From Acidimicrobiia bacterium (GTDB taxonomy: Bacteria; Actinomycetota; Acidimicrobiia; Acidimicrobiales; Poriferisodalaceae), in the NCBI GenBank assembly GCA_022821985.1, contig JAJECP010000026.1, positions 1 through 64,000 on the forward strand: a stretch of DNA of 64,000 bases. Direction: 5' to 3'. Of the stretch, positions 24,689-32,575 are shown in pieces. The notes below the pieces were generated by a model. The model saw nothing but the letters and a program-made list of their open reading frames with translations, made no database searches and had not been told where the DNA came from. The translations under genes and the position numbers were made by a program. Each line of letters opens with the position of its first letter. The stretch's first letter is position 1.

Positions 24689-25450
24689 TCAGGCGCCGAA
24701 GGCCGCAACGAGGACCGGCACGATGGCGACCAGCCCGAGCGCCGGGAGCACGCACAGCACGAGCGGGAACAGCAGCAGCACCGGCAAGCGGCGCACCTTG
24801 CCTTCGAGCCGGCGACGGCTGTCCTCGCGCAGCTCCCGGCCGAGGCGATCCATCTCGGGCGCCAGCGGGATGCCGGTGCGCATGGAACCCGTGACCGCGG
24901 CAGCGAAGGCGCGGGCGCGCGGGCCGCAGGTTTGGCCGAACTCCTCCAAGGCCTCGTCGAGATGTTCGAAGGCGGCCTGCCCTGCCAGCCGGCGCCTGAG
25001 AGTGCTCGCCCCGTCGAGATGGCTGAGTGCGAGCTGCAGCGAGGCAATGATCGACAGGCCTGATGTCAGGGCCACGTTCATCACGTCGACGACGGCGCCG
25101 AGCTCCGCAGCCACGCGATCCGGATGCGGCACGTCGCCACGGCGCAGCCATCGCGTGATCAGGCCGGCGGCACTCTGTGCGCCGCGGGCGGTGCCACCGG
25201 GACGCCAGTCGGGAGCCGCGAGCTGCAGCACCCGTCGGCGGCCGGGATCGGGTCGGGTCACGAAGCCGCCCCAGCACACGGCCGCAGCCGCCAAGCCGCC
25301 GATGACGACCGGGTTCGACAGCACGACGCTGTTGACGACCAGCGCGCCGACCGGCGAATCCGTCAGCCCGTCAGGTGGCAGCACGGCAGCGAAGCCGGCC
25401 GGCGCCGACCCGGCGGCGAGCGGCAGGACGGCAATGAGTGCAGTGGTCAT
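24689..25450 (-). CDS. tadC: Tad pilus platform protein TadC
   Basis: A 253-residue type II secretion F-domain protein with N-terminal membrane segments, a cytoplasmic helical domain (HPDRVAAELGAVVDVMNVAL, LEEFGQTCGPRARAFAAAV) and paired C-terminal helices (LPVLLLFPLVLCVLPALGLV). It forms the inner-membrane platform with TadB that couples the TadA motor to pilin extrusion. The ATG at 25450 overlaps the tadB stop by four bases; longer upstream frames lie inside tadB. Confidence 0.85.
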   Translation of the reverse strand: MTTALIAVLPLAAGSAPAGFAAVLPPDGLTDSPVGALVVNSVVLSNPVVIGGLAAAAVCWGGFVTRPDPGRRRVLQLAAPDWRPGGTARGAQSAAGLITRWLRRGDVPHPDRVAAELGAVVDVMNVALTSGLSIIASLQLALSHLDGASTLRRRLAGQAAFEHLDEALEEFGQTCGPRARAFAAAVTGSMRTGIPLAPEMDRLGRELREDSRRRLEGKVRRLPVLLLFPLVLCVLPALGLVAIVPVLVAAFGA

Positions 25451-26085
25451 CGCAGCGCCCGCGCGACAGTGGCGCGCATCCACGACACGCCCGCAAGCTC
25501 GAGCAGGAGCGCGCCGCCGGCGCAGAACCAGCCCAGCGGCGTGGAGGTGAGCACCCGGGCCGCAGCGCCGCCCTCGGCGAGCAGCGCCAGCACGACCGCC
25601 CACGGCAGCGCCGCCACCACCCACACCGACGCGCGGGCCTGTGCCGCGTGTACCCGAGCCTCGGCGGCCATGTCGGCGTGAGCCCGGACCGTCGCGGCGA
25701 CATGGTCGAAGAGCTGCGGCTGCGCGCCCACCCGATCCGAGGCCAGCGTGACCGCCGTGGAGAGCAGCGCTGCCTCCGAGGTCTGCTCGCGCGCCGCCCA
25801 ACGCTGCACTGCACGGCTCAGCGTGACGCCGCGCTCGTGCTCGGCGGCGATCTGCTCCACCGGTGCCCGCATGGGTCCATCGGCGGCGGCGCGCAGCGCC
25901 TGCAGCATCGTGTCACCGGCCCCCAGCCCGCGCGATACCGCAGCGCAGAAGTCGCCAATGCCCGCCGAGCGAGCTTCGACCGCCAACGCGGCACGACGCC
26001 GGTCTCGACGCCTGCGAAGCCAATCGCGCGCCGCCGGCGACGTAACGCCGCCCACGCAGCCCAGCAGCACCATCAGCCTCAACAT
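25447..26085 (-). CDS. tadB: Tad pilus platform protein TadB
   Basis: A 212-residue T2SF-domain protein, short compared with typical TadB (about 300), with one N-terminal hydrophobic segment, the conserved DFCAAVSRGLGAGDTMLQAL helix and a pair of C-terminal membrane helices. Partner of TadC. It starts 28 bases after the tadA stop and overlaps tadC, so tadA-tadB-tadC are one unit. Confidence 0.83.
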   Translation of the reverse strand: MLRLMVLLGCVGGVTSPAARDWLRRRRDRRRAALAVEARSAGIGDFCAAVSRGLGAGDTMLQALRAAADGPMRAPVEQIAAEHERGVTLSRAVQRWAAREQTSEAALLSTAVTLASDRVGAQPQLFDHVAATVRAHADMAAEARVHAAQARASVWVVAALPWAVVLALLAEGGAAARVLTSTPLGWFCAGGALLLELAGVSWMRATVARALR

Positions 26086-26113
26086 CGGGCCCCGGCACGT
26101 CGTGCCGCTTCCA

Positions 26114-27229
26114 TCAGACAGCCGCCGTCAGGGGCTGCGACACTGCGGCTCGTTTGAGCGAGCCATCGCGGTGCACTTCGTAGATGGCGGCGACAGTCCT
26201 GCGGCCGGCTGTACCGCGGCTCATGTGAACCAGGCCGTCAAGCACCGACGCGATGTGCGCGGCCACATCGCCGACTGCGCCGCCGGCGCGGGCGAGCTGT
26301 TCGAACCGCCACAGCGCATGCGCGGGATCATCAGCATGCAGCGTTGACAGCGAGCCGCGATGGCCCGTGGTGAGCGCCTGCAGCAGCGCCGCCGCCTCGG
26401 GGCCGCGCACCTCGCCGATCACCAGGCGATCGGGCCGCATCCGCAGCGCCGCAGCCACCAGCTCGGCCATCGTCACCGCGCCGACGCCGTCGACGTTGGG
26501 CGGCTGACCTTCGAGGCGCACGGTGCCGGCACCCAGACGGGGCAGCTCCGCGGCTTCCTCCACCAGCACGAGCCGTTCCCGCTCGGCCACCGTGGCCAGC
26601 AGGCTCGCCAGCAGTGACGTCTTGCCGGTGCTGGTGGGGCCGAAGACGATCAGGTTGGCCCGCTCGGCGACCAGACGATCGAGGCAGGCGGCGAAGCCGG
26701 GACCGGCCAGCTCGTCGAGGCGTCGTGCGCCGGCGGGAAAGCGGCGCAACGTGATGTACGGGCCGTCCACCGCCACCGGCGGCACGGCGATGTGGCAGCG
26801 GGTGCGATCGTCGAGCCGCACGTCCACCATGGGCAGTCGACGGTCGACGCGCCGACCCGTCGGCCCCAGCAAGTACTCGACCAGGCGATGCACCTCCGCG
26901 GTGCTGATCCGGCCTGCTGTGGTCAAGGTGCCACGCCGCTCGATGACGATCGGGCCGGGGCCGTTGATCATCACCTCGGTCACCTGGTCGTCAGCCCAGA
27001 TCTCCGCCAGCGGCCCGATGCCCGCGAGGCGAGCCAGCACTTCGGATACGAGGTCGGCTGCGTGGTGACGATCGAGCAGCGGGGCCGCTCCCTCGACGGC
27101 AGCGGCCACGTCGCGGGCCGCCGGCGCGGGCGCCGGAAGGAACCGTTCGTGGATCTCCTCCACGAATGCGGGGTCGGCCGGCGCCCGGCTCGACGGGTGG
27201 CGGGCGACAGCACGCGCGATGCGATTCAC
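26114..27229 (-). CDS. tadA: Tad pilus assembly ATPase TadA (CpaF)
   Basis: A 371-residue secretion ATPase of the CpaF/VirB11 type, the hexameric motor that powers Tad pilin assembly. Walker A is IVFGPTSTGKTSLLASLL, the Asp box and Walker B region LVIGEVRGPEAAALLQAL and the His box TGHRGSLSTLHADDP are intact. An N-terminal domain of about 150 residues precedes the core. Its start overlaps the cpaE-like gene by four bases. Confidence 0.93.
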   Translation of the reverse strand: MNRIARAVARHPSSRAPADPAFVEEIHERFLPAPAPAARDVAAAVEGAAPLLDRHHAADLVSEVLARLAGIGPLAEIWADDQVTEVMINGPGPIVIERRGTLTTAGRISTAEVHRLVEYLLGPTGRRVDRRLPMVDVRLDDRTRCHIAVPPVAVDGPYITLRRFPAGARRLDELAGPGFAACLDRLVAERANLIVFGPTSTGKTSLLASLLATVAERERLVLVEEAAELPRLGAGTVRLEGQPPNVDGVGAVTMAELVAAALRMRPDRLVIGEVRGPEAAALLQALTTGHRGSLSTLHADDPAHALWRFEQLARAGGAVGDVAAHIASVLDGLVHMSRGTAGRRTVAAIYEVHRDGSLKRAAVSQPLTAAV

Positions 27230-27858
27230 AGGAACGCATCCAGCGATCGGGCCGACTTCGCGCAGCGGTCCAGCAGCAGGCCCGCGTCGGCCCAGCGCGA
27301 GACCGCGCGATCCACGGCCACAACCGCATCGGCATGCCGTCCCAGCGCGGCCTCGATGTCGGCGAGGCCCAGCGCACGCTGCGTATCGGTCAGCACGATC
27401 ACGTCGTCGACGTCGGCCACGAGCTCACGGGCGCGGTGCAGCGCTTGGTAGCAGCAGGTCATCGTGAGCAGGCGTCTCACCCGGGGGCCCGCCACCCGCT
27501 CCAGGGCTGCGCTGCCGCGCCCCGCATCGATGATGTTGACCCGCGGCTTGCCGGCGAGCAGCGACCACAGCGTGCCGAGCCGGGCATCGTCGATGTCGCC
27601 GCTGCCACGCGGCAGCAGGCTGACGCCCGGCGCGACATCCACCGCGAGCGCCGAGGCTGCACCCAGCGACAGTTCCTCCGCCGCCGTCCACTCGGCGATT
27701 CCGGGCAGATCGGGCGCCGTGCCCAGCACCACGCCGAAATCGCCGGTCAAATCGACAAGAACCACATCACGACCGGCGCGCTTGGCACTGCTGGCGGCGA
27801 GCAGGGCGGTCACGGTGTTGCCGACGCCGCCCTTGGCACCCACATAGGCATAGATCAT
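27226..27858 (-). CDS. CpaE/MinD-like P-loop protein of the Tad locus
   Basis: A 210-residue ParA/MinD-family protein. The deviant Walker A reads AKGGVGNTVTALL: the signature Lys is present but the Lys before Thr is Asn, so nucleotide hydrolysis may be lost, as in several CpaE/TadZ proteins that act as polar localisation factors. The Walker A' segment VVLVDLTGDFG follows. No N-terminal receiver-like domain is present, unlike longer CpaE. ATG 27858 has AGGAG upstream and directly precedes the P-loop. First gene of the Tad operon; AT-rich DNA at 27860-27895 probably holds the promoter. Confidence 0.82.
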   Translation of the reverse strand: MIYAYVGAKGGVGNTVTALLAASSAKRAGRDVVLVDLTGDFGVVLGTAPDLPGIAEWTAAEELSLGAASALAVDVAPGVSLLPRGSGDIDDARLGTLWSLLAGKPRVNIIDAGRGSAALERVAGPRVRRLLTMTCCYQALHRARELVADVDDVIVLTDTQRALGLADIEAALGRHADAVVAVDRAVSRWADAGLLLDRCAKSARSLDAFL

Positions 27859-28027
27859 TGGTGCTCCTGAATACATGACAACAAATGAAATTCATCGTGA
27901 GCACTGACTCTGGCCGATGCGTAGGGGCGCGATCAACTGGTTTTCCGGCGGGCCCGCTGCGCCCAACGGCTGGCGTGCTGTGTTCCATCGCTGGCGCGGA
28001 CTGCGACCGTGGGCAAAGATGACGAGC

Positions 28028-28123
28028 GGAGGTGTCTGAGCGCCTGGTGGGCTCCCCCGCCTTCAAAGCGGGCGGGACGGGCGATCCCCGTCCGGCGGGT
28101 TCGATTCCCGTCCACCTCCGCCA
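28028..28123 (+). tRNA. selC: tRNA-Sec (anticodon TCA)
   Basis: The acceptor stem GGAGGTG pairs with CACCTCC, followed by G73 and an encoded CCA. The D arm is GAGC-GCCTGGTGG-GCTC; the anticodon arm is CCCGC-CTTCAAA-GCGGG with TCA; a long variable arm (ACGGG/CCCGT) and a T arm with loop TTCGATT complete it. The extended variable arm and TCA anticodon identify selenocysteine tRNA. The eighth acceptor pair expected in tRNA-Sec looks mismatched (T with C). selA and selB are 12 kb away in the window. Confidence 0.95.
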
Positions 28124-28180
28124 TTTCGTGCGCGCGTTATTCGGGAGCTGTGCGCCTAGCATTCGCTGTGCCGGTGACCC

Positions 28181-28222
28181 CAGTCATCCCGCACAGTCAT
28201 CCCCCACAGTCATCCTGCACAG
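28181..28222 (+). repeat. Three tandem 13-bp repeats
   Basis: CAGTCATCCCGCA, CAGTCATCCCCCA and CAGTCATCCTGCA follow each other without gaps at 28181, 28194 and 28207, then a partial CAG. They differ only at two central positions. They lie between selC and a 24-codon ORF and may be a protein-binding array or slippage product. Confidence 0.75.
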
Positions 28223-28235
28223 AGGACGCTGCACC

Positions 28236-28310
28236 ATGAAAAAGCTGTTGCTCGCCGTGATCGTCGGCGCTCTGATCGTCATCGTGGTTCGACGCCTGAC
28301 CGACGCCTAG
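28236..28310 (+). CDS. 24-residue hydrophobic peptide (possible small membrane protein)
   Basis: MKKLLLAVIVGALIVIVVRR and four more residues. The basic start followed by one hydrophobic helix and a basic end fits a single-span micro-protein, and AGAGGA lies about ten bases before the ATG. It resembles the start of the actinobacterial DLW-39 family of short proteins but lacks the DLW motif, so no family is assigned. It could be an unrelated short ORF; support is the codon use, the ribosome site and membrane-like sequence. Confidence 0.5.
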   Translation: MKKLLLAVIVGALIVIVVRRLTDA

Positions 28311-28349
28311 CCGCAATTGCTACGGCGCTCTCGCCGCGCCGGTTGCTAG

Positions 28350-28400
28350 CCGCTCTTGTTCGCTTCGCTCGCGGGCCGCTCGGGCCCGGGGCTCAGCCTC
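28350..28400 (-). repeat. Dispersed intergenic repeat, copy 2
   Basis: On the minus strand this reads GAGGCTGAGCC, then GGGCCCGAGCGGCC and GCGAGCGAAGCGAACAAGAG ending CGG. It shares both ends and the central CCCGAGCGGCC with the copy at 8260-8322, but lacks the GGCGAAGCCGT part. It lies just downstream of the sigma factor gene, so it could also serve as terminator. Confidence 0.65.
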
Positions 28401-28404
28401 TTCG

Positions 28405-29340
28405 TTACACAGAGAGCAGGTCGCGGGCACCGGTGTCGGTGCTGGGATGGCGCAGCTTGGACATCGCCCGGGCCTCGATCTGGCGGATGCGCTCGCGGGT
28501 GAGCTGGAAGTGCTCGCCCACCTCCTCGAGCGTGCGGGGCTCACCCCGGTCGAGGCCGTAGCGAAGCTTGAGGATCTCGCGCTCGCGCTCGTCGAGCGGT
28601 GACAGCAGCCGGGTGATCTCGCTGGGCAGCAGCGTGGTGGCCGCCACCTCGAACGGCGACTCGGCAGCCCGATCCTCGACCACATCGCCCAGCTCGGCGT
28701 CGCTGTCCTCACGCAGCGGCTCCGACAGCGACAGCGGCTCGGCGGCGAACCGCAGCGCCTCGGTCACCTTCTGCTCGGGCATGTCGACTTCGATCGCCAG
28801 CTCGCCCAGCGTGGCCGGGCGGCCGTACTTCAGCTCGAGCCGGGAGCGGGCCTTCTGCAGGCGTGCCAGCGTGTCGCCCGCATGCACGGGCAGCCGGATC
28901 GTGCGGCCGGTGTTGGCGATGCCGCGGGTGATCGCCTGGCGGATCCACCACGTGGCATAGGTGGAGAACTTGAAGCCCTTGCGCCAGTCGAACTTCTCGA
29001 CCGCGTGCATCAGGCCCAAGTTGCCCTCCTGGATGAGATCCAGCAGCGGCAGCCCCGAGGCTTGGTACTTCTTCGCGATCGACACCACCAGCCGCAGGTT
29101 CGACTGCACGAACGTGCGCTCGGCACGGGCGCCCTCGCGCTGGGTGCGCATGAGCCGGCGGCGCTGCGCTCCCGATATCTCGCGCGGAGACTCGAGCTGC
29201 TCCTTGGCAGCGATGCCCTTTTCGATCTGCTGGGCTAGGCGGACTTCGTCGTCCTTGTTCAGCAGGGGGTACTGGCCGATGTCGGTCAGGTACAGGCGGA
29301 CGAGATCCTCCTCGTCACGTTCGACCCTCTCTTTGGCCAC
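28405..29340 (-). CDS. Group 2 RNA polymerase sigma-70 factor
   Basis: A 311-residue sigma factor with regions 1.2 (DLVRLYLTDIGQYPLL), 2 (LLDLIQEGNLGLMHAVEKFD, then KFSTYATWWIRQAI), 3 and 4 (DEREREILKLRYGLDRGEPR, TLEEVGEHFQLTRERIRQIE). It lacks the long N-terminal region of the primary sigma factor, so it belongs to the SigB/HrdA-like group 2 used in stationary phase or stress. Promoter recognition should resemble the primary sigma. The gene is monocistronic and divergent from nadE; a C-rich hairpin lies in its upstream region. Confidence 0.93.
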   Translation of the reverse strand: MAKERVERDEEDLVRLYLTDIGQYPLLNKDDEVRLAQQIEKGIAAKEQLESPREISGAQRRRLMRTQREGARAERTFVQSNLRLVVSIAKKYQASGLPLLDLIQEGNLGLMHAVEKFDWRKGFKFSTYATWWIRQAITRGIANTGRTIRLPVHAGDTLARLQKARSRLELKYGRPATLGELAIEVDMPEQKVTEALRFAAEPLSLSEPLREDSDAELGDVVEDRAAESPFEVAATTLLPSEITRLLSPLDEREREILKLRYGLDRGEPRTLEEVGEHFQLTRERIRQIEARAMSKLRHPSTDTGARDLLSV

Positions 29341-29395
29341 CGCGCCACCTCGACTGGTCGTCCCCCGCTTGCTGCTACCGGGTTTTGCTGTTGCT

Positions 29396-29412
29396 TCCCC
29401 CGGTTTGGGGGA
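29396..29412. promoter_or_regulatory. Hairpin TCCCCC-GGTTT-GGGGGA upstream of the sigma gene
   Basis: A perfect six-base inverted repeat with a five-base loop, 56-72 bases upstream of the sigma factor ATG and 59-75 upstream of nadE. Located in the shared divergent promoter region, it could be an operator or a structured leader element. No function is shown. Confidence 0.4.
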
Positions 29413-29470
29413 GCGTACCTATCACTTGCTCTGATGCCTCCGCGCGCTGGTGCTTGCGTAGGGTGAGCCG

Positions 29471-31207
29471 ATGTCAGTGCGCGTCGGGCTGGCTCAGCTC
29501 AATCTTCGTCTTGGCGATCTGGCGGGCAACGCCGAGATGATCGTGGACGCGTACGACGAGGCGGTGGGGGCCGGTGCGCGGGTGGTGGTGTTTAGTGAGC
29601 TGACTGTTACTGGGTATCCGCCTGAGGATTTGTTGCTGAAGCCTGCCTTTGTGGCGGGGGCTGCGGCGGCGCTGGAGCGGATCGCCGGGCACACGGGTGA
29701 GGTGCCTGCGGTGGTGGGGTTTCCTGAGGACGCCGGGCGTGACGGCCCCGTACGGCTGTGGAACTCCGCGGCAATGTGCTGGGGCGGCGAGGTGCGGGGC
29801 GTGTTCCGCAAACACCTGCTGCCGAACTATTCGGTCTTCGACGAGCAGCGCTACTTCATGGCCGGCACCGACCCCGGCCCGCTGCTCGACGTCGACGGCG
29901 TGGCGGTGGGTGTGTCGGTGTGCGAGGACTTTTGGGGGCCGCCTCGCACTGCGGATGCTTCTGCTGAGGATGGGGGGCTGCCTTCGATCGTGGGGGGCGA
30001 GGCCGATACGAGTCCGGCGCTGGCGCAGGTGGCGATGGGGGCGCAGCTGCTGGTGAACCTGAACGGGTCGCCGTACCGGCGGGGCAAGCAGGCTGACCGG
30101 GAGGCTGTTGCGCGGACACGGGCCGCGGCGCTCGGGGTTCCCGTTGTCTATGTCAACCAGGTGGGCGGCCAGGACGAGCTGGTCTTTGACGGCAACTCGT
30201 TTGTGACCGATGCGTCCGGGACGGTGATCTGCCGGCTCGGGGCCTTCGCCGAACAAGTTGCCGTGTGCGAGGTTCCCCTGGCGGGCGAGCACGATGCTGG
30301 CGGCGGCGTGGTTGCAGCACTGCCCGATCCGTTGGAGGAGGTGTGGCAGGCGTTGGTGGTGGCGACGCGCGATTACGTGCGCAAGAACGGCTTCTCCGAT
30401 GTGGCGGTGGGGCTTTCTGGTGGCATCGATTCGAGTGCGGTGGCGGCTATCGCCGCTGATGCGCTCGGGCCGGAACATGTGCATGGCGTGTCGATGCCGT
30501 CGCGCTATTCGAGTGAGGGGTCGCAAACCGACGCCGCCCAACTGGCCGCGAACCTGGGCATCGACTTTCGCACGGTGCCTATCGAGCCAGCGCACGCGGC
30601 CCTCGGCGGCATGCTCGAAGAATCGGCCGGTGCTGGCCCGGTTGACGCTGGCTCGACCCGCGACAGCGCGGCGGCCGACCTCACCGATCAGAACTTGCAG
30701 AGTCGCATCCGGGGCGTGCTGCTGATGGCGCTGTCGAACCGGTTCGGCTGGCTGGTGCTCACCACCGGCAACAAGACCGAGACGTCGGTGGGCTACACGA
30801 CGCTGTACGGCGATACCGCCGGGGCGTATGCCGTCATCCGGGATGTGCCCAAGCTGCTGGTGTACGAGCTGTGCCGCTGGCGCAACCGCCAGGGCGACGG
30901 CGAACGCATCCCACAGGCCTGCATCGACAAGCCACCCTCAGCAGAGCTGCGGCCCGACCAGCGCGACGACCAGAGCCTGCCGCCGTACGAGCTGCTGGAC
31001 TCGCTGGTGGAGGCCTACGTGGAAGGCGACCTGAGCGCCGCCGAGATGCTGGATCAGTACGGGGCTGACCCCGATGTCGTGCACCGCATCGCGCGGCTGG
31101 TCGACATCGCCGAGTACAAGCGGCGTCAGTCGCCGCCCGGTCCTCGCATCACTGCCAAGAGCTTCGGCAAGGACCGGCGCATGCCGATCACGAACTTCTA
31201 TCGCTGA
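29471..31207 (+). CDS. nadE: Glutamine-dependent NAD+ synthetase
   Basis: A 578-residue two-domain enzyme that converts nicotinate adenine dinucleotide to NAD with ammonia from glutamine. The N-terminal nitrilase-type glutaminase domain (about residues 1-270) has Glu in VVFSELTVTGYPPEDLLL, Lys in FRKHLLPNYSVFDE and Cys in VSVCEDFWG. The C-terminal synthetase has the PP-loop GLSGGIDSSAVAAIAADALG and LTTGNKTETSVGYTTLYGD. It is alone on this strand and diverges from the sigma factor gene. Confidence 0.96.
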   Translation: MSVRVGLAQLNLRLGDLAGNAEMIVDAYDEAVGAGARVVVFSELTVTGYPPEDLLLKPAFVAGAAAALERIAGHTGEVPAVVGFPEDAGRDGPVRLWNSAAMCWGGEVRGVFRKHLLPNYSVFDEQRYFMAGTDPGPLLDVDGVAVGVSVCEDFWGPPRTADASAEDGGLPSIVGGEADTSPALAQVAMGAQLLVNLNGSPYRRGKQADREAVARTRAAALGVPVVYVNQVGGQDELVFDGNSFVTDASGTVICRLGAFAEQVAVCEVPLAGEHDAGGGVVAALPDPLEEVWQALVVATRDYVRKNGFSDVAVGLSGGIDSSAVAAIAADALGPEHVHGVSMPSRYSSEGSQTDAAQLAANLGIDFRTVPIEPAHAALGGMLEESAGAGPVDAGSTRDSAAADLTDQNLQSRIRGVLLMALSNRFGWLVLTTGNKTETSVGYTTLYGDTAGAYAVIRDVPKLLVYELCRWRNRQGDGERIPQACIDKPPSAELRPDQRDDQSLPPYELLDSLVEAYVEGDLSAAEMLDQYGADPDVVHRIARLVDIAEYKRRQSPPGPRITAKSFGKDRRMPITNFYR

Positions 31208-31248
31208 GCGCGCGTGTCGCTGGCAAGCGCTGCGCGTCTGCGGGTTGG

Positions 31249-32262
31249 CTAGGCCAGCGCCTCGCCGATCGTCTGGCTGAGCAGGGCGGTCACCACGTAG
31301 GGATCGGCGTTGGCGTTCGGCCGGCGATCCTCGATGTAGCCCTTGCCGTCTTGGGCAACCTGCCAGGGGATGCGCACCGAGGCGCCGCGGTCGGACACGC
31401 CGTAGCTGAACGTGTCGTAACGCTCGGTCTCGTGCTCACCGGTCAGGCGCAGCTCGATGCCGTGGCCGTAGCCGGCGATGTGCTGCTCGGGCTTGCCCGG
31501 CGCACCCAGCGACTCGGCGGCCTTCACCACGGCGTCGTAGTTCTCACGCATGGCCTTGGTGGACACGTTGGTGTGCATGCCCGCACCGTTCCAGTCGCCC
31601 TGCATGGGCTTGGCGGCCAGGCTCACCTCGATCTCGTGATCCTCGCCGGCGCGGTACAGCAGGTAGCGGGCCAGCCAGATCTCGTCGCCCACGGTCAGCG
31701 CGTCGCACGGGCCGATCTGGAACTCCCACTGGCCGGGCATCACCTCGGCGTTGGTGCCCGAGATGTTCAGGCCCGCCTCGATGCACCAGGTGGTGTGCTG
31801 CTCCACGACGTCACGGCCGTGGATGCGCAGCGCGCCCACGCCGCAGTAATACGGCCCCTGCGGACCGGGGAAACCGTTGGGCGGGAAGCCCGAGGGCCAC
31901 TTCGTGACCGGGTCGAGCATGGTGTACTCCTGCTCGAGGCCGAACCAGAAGTCCTGATCGCCGTACTTGTCGAGGATCGCCCGGGTCTTGGCCCGCATGT
32001 TGGTGGGGTGCGGCTCCATCGTCTCGGGCAGGAAGGTCTCGCACATCACCATGATGTCGTTGCCGCCTCGCAGCGGATCGGGGCAGGTGTAGACCGGCTG
32101 CAGCACGACGTCGGAGTCGCTGCCTTCGGCCTGGTTGGTGCTCGAACCGTCGAAGCCCCAGATGCCCGGCTCGTCGCCGTCGGCCAAGACTCTCGTCTTG
32201 GAACGAACCTCGGCCGTGGGCTCGGTGCCGTCAGTCCAGATGTACTCGGCCCGGTAGGTCAC
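31249..32262 (-). CDS. glnII: Glutamine synthetase type II (GlnII)
   Basis: A 337-residue glutamine synthetase of the eukaryote-like GSII family, which condenses ammonia and glutamate with ATP. Diagnostic features are EYIWTDG at the start, WGFDGSSTNQAEG, FGLEQEYTML, GPYYCGVG, and the GHGIELRLTGEHET and NANADPYVV regions. GSII is a decamer and is not controlled by adenylylation. It is divergent from a type I glutamine synthetase gene, with a 313-base control region between. Such pairs are known from Streptomyces and Frankia. Confidence 0.95.
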   Translation of the reverse strand: MTYRAEYIWTDGTEPTAEVRSKTRVLADGDEPGIWGFDGSSTNQAEGSDSDVVLQPVYTCPDPLRGGNDIMVMCETFLPETMEPHPTNMRAKTRAILDKYGDQDFWFGLEQEYTMLDPVTKWPSGFPPNGFPGPQGPYYCGVGALRIHGRDVVEQHTTWCIEAGLNISGTNAEVMPGQWEFQIGPCDALTVGDEIWLARYLLYRAGEDHEIEVSLAAKPMQGDWNGAGMHTNVSTKAMRENYDAVVKAAESLGAPGKPEQHIAGYGHGIELRLTGEHETERYDTFSYGVSDRGASVRIPWQVAQDGKGYIEDRRPNANADPYVVTALLSQTIGEALA

Positions 32263-32575
32263 TGCATGCTCCTTCGCTGATTCGCATGTACGTCAACTGC
32301 GGATCGGGTCAGCCGCATCGCCCAGCCGGGCGGCCTGCGGGCCCGCGCTCGGCTGGCCCGGTTGGCGGCTGACACCAAACTCCGTGCGCACGATACAAAC
32401 CACCCAGGGTTTCCGGGCCATTGCCCAATTGTGAACAGCGCGTGAAGCTCGCTCCAGGCCCTAGATAGGGCACCGAAACACCGCCGAAAATGGGGGCTCA
32501 GCCAAATGGGGTGCGACACGCCCCGCTGCGGGCCCTCGCCGGCCCGCGGGGCCCGACCGGAAGGGGAAGGCCACT
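32263..32575. promoter_or_regulatory. Divergent glnII/glnA control region
   Basis: This 313-base gap holds no gene. It includes GTGAAC at 32431-32436 followed exactly 11 bases later by GTGAAG at 32442-32447, resembling two PHO-box units like those before pstS. GAAAC near 32475 and GTTTC near 32410 could be GlnR half-sites but lack the full spaced pattern. AAGGGGAAGG just before 32576 is a strong ribosome site for glnA. Promoters for both genes must lie here. Confidence 0.5.

Noticed and set aside
32263-32575. GlnR box in the glnII/glnA gap
   Set aside because: Isolated GAAAC/GTTTC pieces exist but the full four-part spacing of a GlnR site could not be laid on the sequence.
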